From assembly GCA_022559985.1 (NCBI GenBank), contig JAFJTR010000156.1, positions 1 to 33,271 on the forward strand: DNA of 33,271 nucleotides, written 5' to 3'. Both the position numbers and the translations under genes were made by a program. The notes beneath the pieces are model-generated. The model saw only the letters and a program-made list of their open reading frames with translations. It searched no databases and was not told where the DNA came from. Position 1 is the stretch's first letter; every line of letters begins with the position of its first letter. The DNA is from Parastagonospora avenae f. sp. tritici 18332-5 (lineage: Eukaryota; Ascomycota; Dothideomycetes; Pleosporales; Phaeosphaeriaceae). Shown piece by piece: positions 1 to 10,093 of the stretch.

Positions 1-780
1 TTCCCCATTGGGACTAGTGCGTGCTCCATTCAGTACATAGGCCTCTCTATCCCATAGCCTAATACTACATGATTCTCCCCAACCTTGACGCTTGACAGCG
101 TGCAATTCACTTCGTCTCCCAACCCTCCTTCGGTACCGATGTCGTCATACGCGGCGATACATCCGCCCTCCCAACCCGCCACGATCTGCACTTCCAATAC
201 ATCGCCATCAACGAATCGTACGCCGCCTATGCCGAAAATGCTAATCTATCGCGTGTAGAAGCAGCAAGATTTGCGTTCAGTCTCGCATCAACACTCGTGC
301 ACGAAACCGCGCATGCCATTTACGCACGGGACTTTTTTGATGGGAAGGAAGAATACGGCGAGCCGCATATTAATACCATGCATTTCAATCACGGGAAGAG
401 TGGTGGTGAATTGGGTTTTGCGCTGGAAGAAGTGCTGGTTGGAGAGGTGCTTTCGCAGGTCGTGCATCCTGAGAGGGGCGTGCATCTTGAATGGGAGCCG
501 GCAGTAAGTAGATTCGTCGAAGGCAAGCTCGTTGCGGTGTAGAGTTGTTTGGTATTTCCGGTCGAGACGGAATGGATGTGGCGGTTTGCGAGGCAGGAGT
601 TCTGGGATGGGTGATAGGTTGTTAGGAGGCCAGATGGGCAGGGCTTGGAGGATGGAGATCTTTTGGGGAGGAAGTTGTGGTATGTAGAGGATTATGAGGA
701 GTAGGATCGGCGGATACTTGATGAGGAGGTTGCGAGGCTGGAATTGGAGACAGCAGGGGGGAACTGAATCAATGGATGAA
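1..780 (+). pseudogene. Decayed, left-truncated copy of the HExxH protein encoded at 1686-3215
   Basis: From about position 84 the + frame reads collinearly with the middle and C-terminal part of the intact gene at 1686-3215. Shared blocks include a LVHE..HA.YARD motif (HETAH here, HEVGH there), a downstream ELG[FY]ALE motif and LEW.P.V. The frame is interrupted: TAA at 60-62, TGA at 93-95, TAG at 540-542, TGA at 612-614, TAG at 615-617 and TAG at 702-704. After the 540 stop the similarity resumes (VFP...WM.....FWD), so this is not a natural C terminus. The longest clean stretch, 96-539, still keeps the HExxH and ELGxALE residues. A shorter functional protein ending at 542 is possible but would lose the conserved tail. 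The left end runs off the window. Confidence 0.8.
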
Positions 781-1685
781 CGGGCATTACCATCCCCGTA
801 AGCATGTCTAATTACTTATACAGAAGCCTAGCTCATTAATTTCAGGGTCGTCCGCAGATCATAGTTTGGTGTAGTAGATGGGAACGTCACCAGGTGATGC
901 AGAGCAGCCGGTATCTTATATACATGCCTGAACAGACTCGATAGCTCGTCAGCACGCCACGAGGGGCTTGAATAACCTTGAAGTCGAAAATCTTAACTGA
1001 ACTGCTCTCTGATTGTTTAGGTCGTGAGGCATAGCGCGCATTTATTATTGCCATACCTGGTGACGTGATGATATAATAAAGTAAGTGTTGGTAGGGCTTC
1101 GCAGTAGTGCTGAAAGGAAATAACGATAACTAAGAATGCATTCTGTTCGGTGATTGTTGTTGACTTGATTGATGTGAACGAGGAGAACTACAGAAGAGAT
1201 GGGCTCAGGGCTTCTGGTCTGAGCGCTGCTCGGACGCTGTGATCAGTGCGCTGCTCAGGCGCCACGATCAGTGCGTTTGATCGCGTAGCTGAGATATTGA
1301 CAATATCTATGATCCGACAGTAAGCAGCCAAAGAATATTGAACGGCCGCCTATTTGGGGTCCTAGACCTCACCGATTGTTTTCGCGAGGAAGGTACTTAT
1401 TGATATCCTTCTCTCCTACCAGTTGACTGCGGATAGTACCCTGGATCAATGCTATGAGTGAGTATACTTACAACAACACCTACCTAAAATCCCCAGCAGA
1501 TTTGCTTGGTATTCATTGTGTTTGATTGTCAGACGTTCAGAGGACGCATGCAGTCATGAGTCTTCCAGACATTGTGCAGAATCGTGCCGAGTGAACTCCA
1601 AAAATATAATGGTCCATTGACTTCTAACAATGTGCAACCTGTGAATGTCTGTTCTTTGTGCTCATGGACAAAATGACGGCCAACA
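781..1685. other. Gene-poor spacer with a 25-bp imperfect tandem repeat
   Basis: No supportable coding frame was seen on either strand. The stretch separates the dead HExxH copy from its intact paralogue and must hold the promoter of the gene starting at 1686 or 1842. The only clear structure is the two-unit tandem repeat at 1223-1272, listed separately. Confidence 0.6.
1223..1272. repeat. Two-copy 25-bp imperfect tandem repeat
   Basis: Units at 1223-1247 and 1248-1272 both begin GCGCTGCTC and end GATCAGT. They differ at five of 25 positions (unit positions 10, 12, 16, 17 and 18), and all five differences are transitions. Confidence 0.85.
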
Positions 1686-3215
1686 ATGCCATTGTGCGAC
1701 TCTTCCCTTGAAATGTGTGAACCAACTATGGATACAATTAGGTCAACCCGGAAGCCCAATATGAAACTCCCTTACACGAAACGCTCACATCAAAAACTTC
1801 GCTATACTGAAGTACGCCGATTGCCGGATTGTCAGAGAAACATGTCTAACGAAGACGGCAACAAAAGTACACTGACGACTGATTACAGCCACTATGACTG
1901 CAGCGACGCTGATTGGGATAAATATATCACCCAGGGATGGAACAGTGTCCTTTGGAATAGACCCGACCATGGAGCATGGAAGGAAGTGCTTGATAAAGCA
2001 GGGTATGGCAGGGAAGCAGCGATGCCAGATCCACAGAAGGGTGATCTAGCCAACGATATTCATCATATCTTTGCGCGCACGCACTGGATACAAGGTGTCT
2101 CAGATGAGATATGGGATATAATCTCCCCAGCCTTGAGGCTGGCCTCAAAAATGCTAGTAAGTAAGGCTGCTTTAGCCTTCTTCAGACAAGTACGTTTCGG
2201 CTCTAAGCGCAGAGGAGGCGGGCGTACATACCTACACTATGAGGCGCCAGAAGATGTTAAGGAGCAAGAAGATGAGGTAAAGAATTGTCTTGACAGACTA
2301 GCTTCCAGACTTCGCCTGCTTTTCGCCGCGACCCCGACTGACCCAGTGGACGTTGACCCGGATATGCAGTGCCACGCTGTGCACTGCGTATCTCATCACT
2401 ATTTTGGTAAGCAGTATTTTATCCGTGGTAATCTCGACGCTCTACCCGAAGACAATGGCAAGAAACATTTCCTTCTTGTCAATCAAGCCTACGCGGAGCT
2501 TCTCACTAGCTATGACAGAAGTCAGCGACGCAACGAGCCGTTCTCGCCATCGGACTTCATCCGCGCAACTTTCGCCCTTGCTAGCTCCCTGGTACATGAA
2601 GTAGGCCACGCATTCTATGCGCGTGATCGAACAGATGGAGACGAGGCCTACGTTGAGCCATACTTCGGTCTGGAACAGCACAACGATAAAGTCGAGCTAG
2701 GATATGCACTAGAATTCGCCATGTTCAACGTGCACGTCAACATAGCTACCAGTCCTCAGCACGGCACACAACTAGAATGGCAGCCTGTAGTGAAAGAGCT
2801 AGTAGGTGATTACATAGTGGTGTTCGAGAACAACCACTTGACGTTTCCCATGGACCCGACATGGATGCACTCGCTTATGACCCAAGCGTTTTGGGATAGG
2901 CTCGAAAGTGAACCGGCTGAGGAGCAATCAAAGGGTCTTTTTGTGCCAACTGAAGTTGAATTTGGCGCAACTCTTGACCCTAAAATGAACGAGTGGAAGT
3001 GGAGGGTAGACAAAGCGCAGCTTACCAGGCATGGGCACACGCCAAATAGAAGAGAATTGGCCAAGCTGGTTACGTTGAGAAAGCGAAAAGACAAGAGGAT
3101 GAAGGCGCAGCAGCCTAAGCTCGGTGTTGCTGGTCGTAGGTACGGGCTTAGATCGACGAAACAGCGTGTACAGAGTCTGCTCAGCATCGCGGCCGGACCG
3201 ATAGCAGTTTTTTAA
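1686..3215 (+). CDS. Uncharacterised protein with an HExxH metallopeptidase-like motif
   Basis: This is a 509-residue single-exon open frame that I cannot assign to a named family. Visible features: HEVGH at residues 304-308 inside a hydrophobic helix-like stretch, followed 28 residues later by E337 in ELGYALE. That HExxH plus downstream Glu arrangement is the zinc-ligand pattern of gluzincin-type metallopeptidases, so a zinc site is a reasonable inference, not a demonstrated activity. There is no signal peptide or membrane segment. The C terminus is basic (RKRKDKR, RRYGLRSTKQR), which could serve nuclear targeting. The first ATG is 1686. ATG 1842 (MSNEDG) has an A at -3 and may be the true start, giving about 457 residues. 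A broken copy of the same gene lies 0.9 kb upstream (1-780), and both keep HExxH and ELGxALE. The stop is 46 bp from the convergent cyclase gene. Confidence 0.75.
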   Translation: MPLCDSSLEMCEPTMDTIRSTRKPNMKLPYTKRSHQKLRYTEVRRLPDCQRNMSNEDGNKSTLTTDYSHYDCSDADWDKYITQGWNSVLWNRPDHGAWKEVLDKAGYGREAAMPDPQKGDLANDIHHIFARTHWIQGVSDEIWDIISPALRLASKMLVSKAALAFFRQVRFGSKRRGGGRTYLHYEAPEDVKEQEDEVKNCLDRLASRLRLLFAATPTDPVDVDPDMQCHAVHCVSHHYFGKQYFIRGNLDALPEDNGKKHFLLVNQAYAELLTSYDRSQRRNEPFSPSDFIRATFALASSLVHEVGHAFYARDRTDGDEAYVEPYFGLEQHNDKVELGYALEFAMFNVHVNIATSPQHGTQLEWQPVVKELVGDYIVVFENNHLTFPMDPTWMHSLMTQAFWDRLESEPAEEQSKGLFVPTEVEFGATLDPKMNEWKWRVDKAQLTRHGHTPNRRELAKLVTLRKRKDKRMKAQQPKLGVAGRRYGLRSTKQRVQSLLSIAAGPIAVF

Positions 3216-3261
3216 TACAACAAGTCAATTGATAATGAAGCTGGGTTCGTGCAACCAAAAC

Positions 3262-4463
3262 CTAGAAGATGGCAATAGCGCCAGGTGGACTTCCAATACC
3301 ACCTTTAACATGTAGTGGCGCACTTGTCATGAAGAAAGTATACCGGCCCATGGCCTGGCATCTCTCGCTAAGTTTCTCGAGGTCCCACATCTCCCCAATT
3401 GGCGTACCTGTCGCGGGTCAGTAAAACAAACATCATGTTGCATCAGACGCGTACCCCAATGTACCAACAGCCATTCGTGCAAGCACCAGCCGTCTGTGAA
3501 CTTAGGCGGCCATGCTTCGAAGGCAACGGTATCACCGACGAGCCCAGCGAGGCGTTGATCATACAGCCAACGGACCGTTTTTTCGTTCGCCTGGACGCCG
3601 ATCGCAACGCTGTTGTCGCGCGTACCGGACTTTCGCTCGACTTCGCCAGCATTACTAAACATGAATGAGCATATCGATCTCGAGTTTCGTTGGAAGTTTT
3701 GAACTCACTTATGCCATCTCACGTATCCACTCCGGATCATGAGGATATCTCCCTGCCTCAAAGCAGTTCCCTGCCACTTCAAAGTCTCAATGAGCTCATC
3801 AACCGGAATCTCATGCCTCGACACCGGGCTCGGCGCTTTACCATTCTTCTCCTCATACCATCTCAGCCAGTCACAAAGCACACCGCGCCCAACGATGCCG
3901 CCTCTTTCGCACCAGTTGTGCGTTCCATTAGTATCGGTCTTTCCAGCCTGTTCGTGCGTGAGGCCATTGTAGTAAGTCTGGGTCGCTTGATGAGCGAAGT
4001 GCTTCAAGCTATCCCATTGCGATCCGGCTTGGGTGTTGATGTAGACTTCATCGTCCATGGCGATGAATTCCGAGAAATCAGTGAAGTTGATTTTCTTTTG
4101 GTGGAACTCCTTGCGGTTGAAGCCGGGAAATTGGACATTGTGAAGAGGCCAGTCAAGCTGGATGCGTTCGCCGGTAGTAATCTCGCGTGAAGCAGCTAGC
4201 ACGACAGATTGGGTGAGAAGGTTGACGGCTGTGATGTGTTAGCCCAAGTGACGTGAATTGCGATGATTGGTCTGCTTACCGCCAGCTTCATCTTTCTTTC
4301 CATCCTTGTCGTATAATCCCCAAATACAACCTTGCGGCATTCCATCAACCTTGGGAAGATCGTCAAAAGCTGGAAACTTGTGTTCATTGCCCATGGCGCC
4401 TCCAGTCACGCTTTGCGCAGCTGCCGCAAGCGTATTTTGCGCGGTCTTGAGGATGCTAGCCAT
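3262..4463 (-). CDS. Cyclase-family protein (kynurenine-formamidase-like fold), 4 exons
   Basis: Spliced from four exons (4463-4280, 4228-3709, 3654-3455, 3407-3262), the reading frame stays open for 349 residues. The introns are 51, 54 and 47 nt with GTAAGC, GTGAGT and GTACGC donors. The product matches fungal members of the putative cyclase family (PF04199), metal-dependent hydrolases related to bacterial kynurenine formamidase. Visible landmarks are QWDSLKHFAH (residues 132-141), GTHNW (163-167), GGIVGRGVLCDW (171-182), GDILMIRSGY and the C-terminal GGIGSPPGAIAIF. The first His cluster sits where the metal-binding HxGTH motif of the family lies but is degenerate, as is common in fungal members, so activity should not be assumed. 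Length is normal for the family. Substrate is unknown. A dehydrogenase relic lies just upstream on the other strand. Confidence 0.88.
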
Positions 4464-4849
4464 GATTTATTGATCTGCAAAGTTCACAAAAAGATTTCAA
4501 CAGCTGATGTTCAGTCGCAGGAGGCATCTCGTTCAAATAGGCTTTGACTTCCCCACTTCCACGGGCTCTCGAGTCGACACCCCGCATTCGGCTACCCGGG
4601 CGGTCCCTGAACGAGCTCAGAGACGTAATCGGTCCATGGTGTGTTTTGTCTCAATGACGTCGCGGAACGGTCTTTAGTCAGAGTTGTCGTTCTGAATGGC
4701 GGACCCGCTTCCGATGGGTGATGGGCGGAGGTCTCGCTTGTCTAGTTAGTGCGGAGGTGTGTTTGATCTGTGAGATCCCGGTCGTCCGACTACAACGACA
4801 AGAACAACGACGACCACCGTCAGGATTTTTCTTCAGCAGCTTGATTCTT

Positions 4850-5335
4850 GTTTTAGGGCTTTCACAGTGGATTTATGATATTGGCATCAACTACAAGACA
4901 GCGGATGTTACAGCTGAAATCCTCAAGCTAACCGGTGGTAAAGGCGCCGATCTTGTTCTGAACGACGTTGGCATAAGCTCCATTCCGGAAGATTTGAAAG
5001 CTGTCCGGCAACAGAGAAGTGTAGCTCTTGTGGGATTCCTTTGAAGGGTTTTCCGCAGACTATTCGCTGGAAGTTCTGTCCGCAATCATGATCAAAGCGT
5101 GCAAGTTCCAGTCAGTCCGACCCCAGGCAAGTATATTGCAAATGTTAACTCGCTGTATAGGGGCAGACTGGGCGGCTCAAGAACCGATTGTGAAGCCCTG
5201 AATACTTTTCTAGAAGAAAAAAGAGTAAAGATGGACCCCATCATCGACAGAATATTTACATTCGACGAGGTCCCTGTGGCTTATGAACATCTTGCGTCGG
5301 GTAGTCATGTAGGCAAAGTAGTGAATCACCAGGTA
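4850..5335 (+). pseudogene. Relic of a medium-chain (zinc-type) alcohol dehydrogenase
   Basis: Two pieces of the C-terminal half of an MDR alcohol dehydrogenase can be read in different frames. Piece one, about 4850-5041, holds GINYKT, LTGGKGADLVLNDVG and VALVGFL, the end of the NAD(P)-binding Rossmann domain, and ends at TGA 5042-5044. Piece two, about 5130-5335, holds GSRTDCEALNTFLEEK, PIIDRIFTFDEVPVAYEHL and GSHVGKVV, the normal C terminus. The segment between has shifted frame. The N-terminal GroES-like catalytic domain and the GxGxxG loop are not recognisable upstream. It is a different subfamily from the intact MDR gene at 26877-27976. Confidence 0.8.
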
Positions 5336-6028
5336 TTGCAATTATTCGTCCGCCCTCTGTTCAGATGCAGTCTAATACTAGGGAGCAGCTGCTATACTAT
5401 AAACGAGCCTAGAGAACTTCGAGAGCTTATTAGTGCGCAATATAGGTTCCAGAAGGATTTGAAGGTGGATAGGTTGACGTTGCACTTAGGTAGTGCTTAG
5501 AGCTTTTAGAGACAGCGCGCACGAATTGTCGCAGTACCTGGTGGCATCAGAATGGTACCTACGTGTTAGCAAGATAGTCAACCATACCAAAATATCAGCC
5601 TCTTCGATCTTGATGCTGGTGTTATGACGAGGTGGTGACACGTGACTCCGCGCGTAATACCACATTTCTGAGTGGATGATTTGTCTGCATCGTGCAACCG
5701 CAACACTTAAGAAAATCCAGTGGTTTCCATTTTGTAGACTGGGTGAAATGATGGGTAATTTGCTGGTGAGAAGACTGTCGAAGTTGCGGGACTAGGTAAC
5801 TAGTGGGACGCGAACGCATGGGCCACTTCCACATTTTTCCTCCTGAGGTCTCCTGCCCTGCCTCAATGCCGACCAATTATCAAGGCGCACGCGCAGACAT
5901 CATTTCATGACTTGGGGCTCTTCATGAAGGGCCGAAGCATACTATTCAAGTATCAGAATATTAGCTTGTTCCGAAGTCGCTGGACTGGTCAGACGCCGCG
6001 CACCACCTTCAATCGGCTGCTTCCGGCC
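5336..6028. other. Gene-poor spacer, includes the ALKBH1-like promoter
   Basis: No convincing gene on either strand. A CACGTG hexamer flanked by GTGA and ACTC lies at 5639-5644, about 385 bp upstream of the ALKBH1-like start; it is a possible bHLH site but common by chance. Short open frames here have no recognisable content. Confidence 0.5.
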
Positions 6029-7180
6029 ATGAATCTCTCTACAGAAGCTACTGCACCTGTTCGTATGTCGATCACCATAAATTGAACGGGTCGAACTGAC
6101 GTCTCCAAGAAAGGCTCAGCGCACCATGACACTCATGCCACGCCACCGGAGTTCATACAGAAAGCCCACTGGCGGTATCAAAGCATGAAGAGAGCAGACC
6201 TGGAGAGCGACCCTAATGTCTTTGACCTGAGCAAGCGAAACAGTTTCACTGAAGAGCAGAAGGATATCTGGAGACCAGCCGGTAGTATCCCTGCGTCACG
6301 AATCCAAGCAGTATGCAAAGCATATGCTGGGGGTCAGCCGCTGAGCGCCCAACATCATGATGCGCCCATATTTGAACATCGAGACTTTCCTGGTTTGCAG
6401 GTCGTATGCGGGCTCCTACCACCGGAGGCACAGGTCCTATTTACATCGTGCTTGATGCACCGCGATCTAGCCGATCCAGGCCACAAAATCAATCTTCAGA
6501 CTGAGTACGACATCAAGTATCCGCCAAAGCCAACATCGGAAGCCATGCGCTTTGACAGCAGCTTCTTCACACGAGAGCGATCCTCTTCAGGCGACTGTCT
6601 CATACCACTCGTGCCCAACAAACTCAAGACTCTCAACATGGAGCAATTCCTGTACACCAAGCTTCGATGGCTCACTTTAGGTGAACAGTATGATTGGCCG
6701 ACACGAAGCTATGCAAAGCATGTTACTCCATTCCCAGAGGACTTGTCCAAGTTGGTCACTGGACTCTTTCCGCACATCAAGCCCGAATCCGGAGTTGTGC
6801 TGATGTATTCAGCCAAAGACTTTATGCCAGTACATAGGGACGTCAGTGAACAATGCCAACGGGCACTGGCCAGCTTCAGTGTTGGCTGTGACGGTATCTT
6901 CATTATGGCACGAGGGGAAGATAACGGTGAAGGCGATGAGGCACCCCGGACGGTCGCGATTCGTGTTAAGAGCGGTGACTGTGTTCATCTTACTGGAGAG
7001 GCAAGATGGGCATGGCATGCGATGGCCAGAACAATCCCAAGTACTTGTCCACCACACTTAGCCAACTGGCCCGTCGGCACGCCAAACGCGACAGCAGCGG
7101 AAGAGAAGGCATACAAGAAGTGGAGAGGCTATATGGGCACCAAGAGGATCAATGTCAGCTGCCGTCAGGTTTGGGATTAG
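6029..7180 (+). CDS. ALKBH1: ALKBH1-type 2-oxoglutarate/Fe(II) dioxygenase, 2 exons
   Basis: Exon 1 is 6029-6062 (ATG plus 11 codons), the intron is 6063-6119 (GTATGT...CTGAC...CTCAG) and exon 2 is 6120-7180, giving 364 residues. Starting at the in-frame ATG 6185 instead would drop 33 residues that stay open and are preceded by good splice signals. The product is an AlkB homologue closest in pattern to ALKBH1, which demethylates nucleic acids (tRNA m1A and related substrates in animals). Visible residues are the iron ligands H250 and D252 in PVHRDVSE, the distal His near residue 311 in WAWHAM, and the 2-oxoglutarate-binding R354 and R360 in RINVSCRQVWD. The substrate-side motif LGEQYDW precedes them. 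All catalytic residues are present, so it should be active. The fungal substrate is not known from sequence. Confidence 0.9.
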
Positions 7181-7914
7181 CTAGGCGACATCGCCGTGAC
7201 ATTATACAGTGTATGGCTTCATGCGGATGCTAAACCGTTACGATGGAGGCGAGCCCGTTCCACGTGGTGGACCCGTCATTTCGGCTCAGCAGGTTCCATA
7301 ACGCGTGCCGTGGTGGCGCTGCGAATTACATGGTTCACGACACAACACAAGCATTTCAGCTGGACGCCTGTTCGCCTAACGACGCGCATTGCGCACAACT
7401 AATGCATTGAAGAAATTGAAGGCAACATACACCCGCTGGCATTTCCATTATCTCGTGTTGGGTCCTCTTTTCCGAGATCCAACAAGTTCAAATCTTGTCT
7501 ATTTGATCATGTGGTCAAGACGGGCACATGTTTTGCTCCAACTGCCGTCCCCTGCAAGCTCAGTGAACGCACGGCCCACAAGTCTAAATGCTCTTTGCAT
7601 GAACGGTTTTCAAGCTGACAAAGCTAAGTTACGCCAAATTCGTCAAGGGAGAACAACAACTTTTCCAAGCTGTGAGGAGATGATCGGCACATGCACGTAT
7701 TTGCACAGCAACCCCAGTTGGCTGCGGCATCTCTTTCCTGTATCCGCTTTACGCCCGTTTCAGCTCGCTGCTCGCTGATGGAGCTCTGCGGACGCGAGAC
7801 ATGTAGCTGCTTTAAAGCTCCCGCCGTGCCCCACGCCGTCACTGCCGCCAAATATCCAACCCCGTTGTCCGACTTCATATCTGCTGTTTATTGCTGTGGG
7901 AGAAAGAGGACGAT
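7181..7914. other. Spacer between the ALKBH1-like and UNC93-like genes
   Basis: About 730 bp with no supportable gene. Several overlapping short open frames have unrelated, low-information translations. The 3' end is presumably the promoter and 5' untranslated region of the UNC93-like gene. A short hairpin at 7479-7495 resembling a tRNA T-arm was examined and rejected. Confidence 0.5.
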
Positions 7915-9453
7915 ATGGGATTCCTTGGGCTCCCGCAACTACGCTACCATTCGCCATGGGTGCAGAACCTCATCTCTGGTGTCGGAGTCGGCGCCTCCGC
8001 TGGAATATACGTCGCCCTGAACCTCCTCGGAGCTGGAGGCGGAAGACCCGATTCTGCGCAAGTTGTCCAAGTGGTTAACGCGACGCTTTGCGCCGTGTGG
8101 TTCTTTAGCTCGTCTTTCGGAGGATCAATTCTCAACAAACTAGGACCTGGACTTACCATGTGCCTTGGAGTTCAAACTTACGCTGTGTACGTTGGTAGCT
8201 TGTGGTACTATGATGAGACGGGCAAAAAAGGATACCCTTACGCTGCTGGACCGATTATCGGGATCGGCGCTGGCATGGTCTTCATTACTGCAGGCTATGT
8301 TGCGACTGGGTACCCGGAAGAGAGAGAAAAGGGCAGCTACGCGACGATTTTGATGAATATGCAAGCGCTGGGATCGGTCATCAGTGGCATCATACCCGTA
8401 ATTATCAACCGGAACTCTGCGACAGTCGAAGGAGTACCACGATCAGTTTACATCTCGTTCATCGTCATCATGATCATCGGTGGCTTATTCACGCTTCTTT
8501 TGCTGCGACCACAGAAACTCACAAGAGATGATGGCTCAGTGGTGGCTGTTGACCCGCCCCGAGGCGCCTGGGAAGAACTGCGTTCCAATCTCCTGATCTT
8601 TACAGATCCCATCCTACTTATGATGGTGCCTGCCTTCTTGCCTTCAGAGGGCTTCTTGGTGTACAGCGGATCAGTGAATGGTATGTGACCGGTGGCAATC
8701 GCAACACCAGATAGCTGACGTATCCTAGCATACAACAACAATCTACGAACACGATCGCTCCTTTCATTCATTGCGGTTGTCCTACAGATCCCTGCCGGAT
8801 GGGCCCTTCAAGCCATTCTTGACTATCCGGGTTGGGGTCGTCGCAAGCGCGGTATGGTCGGTCTTACGTGTGTTGCTGTGCCTTTAGTCGTCGCGTGGGT
8901 ATGGGAAATGGTAGGTATTTCCTTCTCTGTAGGGCATTAGATTGTGTGCTCACTCATACAGATCCGTACACGCAACTACGACCGCAATGATCCCCCGACT
9001 ATAGCAACAGATTGGGTCGAACCGAGATTCGGCTGGATTTTCGTACTCTTCATGCTCAACTGGGTATTCTCGCAGCTCTGGCACAACATCGTCTACTACT
9101 GGATCGGCGCCCTGACCAACTCGCCGCAAAAGCTTACCCATTACGTAGGCGTCTTCCGAGGTGTGCTTGGTGCCGGTGAAGCGATCGTGTTCGGCCTCGA
9201 CTCCATAAAGATACCATACATTGCCGAAGCCGGTGGTATCTTGCTATTCTATGTCATTGGCATTTGCGTCTTCTACTATTTGGGCATCTATCACATGAAG
9301 GACACTAATTATGACCGTGCTGAGGAAGGAGCAGTTGTGCCGAATCATGTCCTGCAGGGCGAAGGCCTAACACCTGGACAAAGGGCACGAGATGCTGAAG
9401 GAAATGCAGGGCTCGAGAGAAATGAAAGAGAGGATATTCATGTTAAGGGATGA
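7915..9453 (+). CDS. UNC93-like (DUF895) major-facilitator membrane protein, 3 exons
   Basis: Exons 7915-8680, 8729-8910 and 8962-9453 join in frame to 479 residues; introns are 48 and 51 nt with GTATGT and GTAGGT donors. The product is a polytopic membrane protein of the fungal UNC93-like/DUF895 branch of the MFS. It shows roughly 11-12 hydrophobic segments, an N-terminal helix beginning VGVGASAGIYVALNLLGAGG, a conserved GYPEEREKGSY loop after the fifth segment, and a hydrophilic C-terminal tail of about 50 residues. The start at 7915 is the first ATG of a frame that is also open upstream through TTG 7891; it fits because homologues begin a few residues before the first helix. The transported substrate of this family is unknown in fungi. 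No neighbour indicates a pathway. Confidence 0.87.
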
Positions 9454-10093
9454 GCCTCATGGCAGCGCATCTGCTCTCGAGAAGAGCGTTCACCTTCGCG
9501 CCGCCACTGCACATTCATATTGTAATAGAGTTTTATTCTACACGTCAATGCACCCTTGTTCACAAACCTGCACCCTCGCTTCGACTCACTCTGCGCTCGC
9601 TCGCTTGCAGAAACCTGCTCTTATCCTAGTCCCGGCTAAGAACGTTGATTATCCTTACCGGACGTGTAGCTAGCTCGTCTGTGGGGCGGATGCAACCTTC
9701 CACGAGCGAGCGCGGGCCGTCCCATCACGATGCTCGTTTTATCGCCCACGAGCTACCATAGGCATGGGTCGCAATAACGCACCTCGTGTACATGCACAAC
9801 TACGTATGCGGCAAATGAAAGGACGAGACTAGTCTTAACTAGATGGAAGATATACATGGTGGGGACGCGACGTGCTTGAAGAGGACAAAGATCCGAAAGA
9901 TTACTTGTATAAAATACGGTGTAATTAATGCTGTTCGTATTTCATGACTAGGGGCAAGAGACGGTCAGAGCGATCGTTCGTGCCCAAGTAAATTTCCCAG
10001 CACGTTCCGAGCCCTCTAATATCGCGATGGTATGCTAGGGACGGTTTCGGATAGTAATTCAACTACGCTGTTGTCGAGACCATAGAAACACGC
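9454..10093. other. Spacer between convergent UNC93-like and phospholipase C genes
   Basis: About 640 bp between two convergent 3' ends. No gene, RNA or repeat could be supported. It probably contains both transcript ends. Confidence 0.5.

Noticed and set aside
33..98. A possible GT-AG intron in the left-edge relic
   Set aside because: The unspliced frame aligns residue for residue with the intact paralogue across this point, with a stop at 93-95 instead, so decay explains it better.
7479..7495. A 5-bp stem with a TTCAAAT loop (ACAAG-TTCAAAT-CTTGT) resembling a tRNA T-arm
   Set aside because: No matching 7-bp acceptor stem, D-arm or anticodon arm could be found in the 75 bases upstream.
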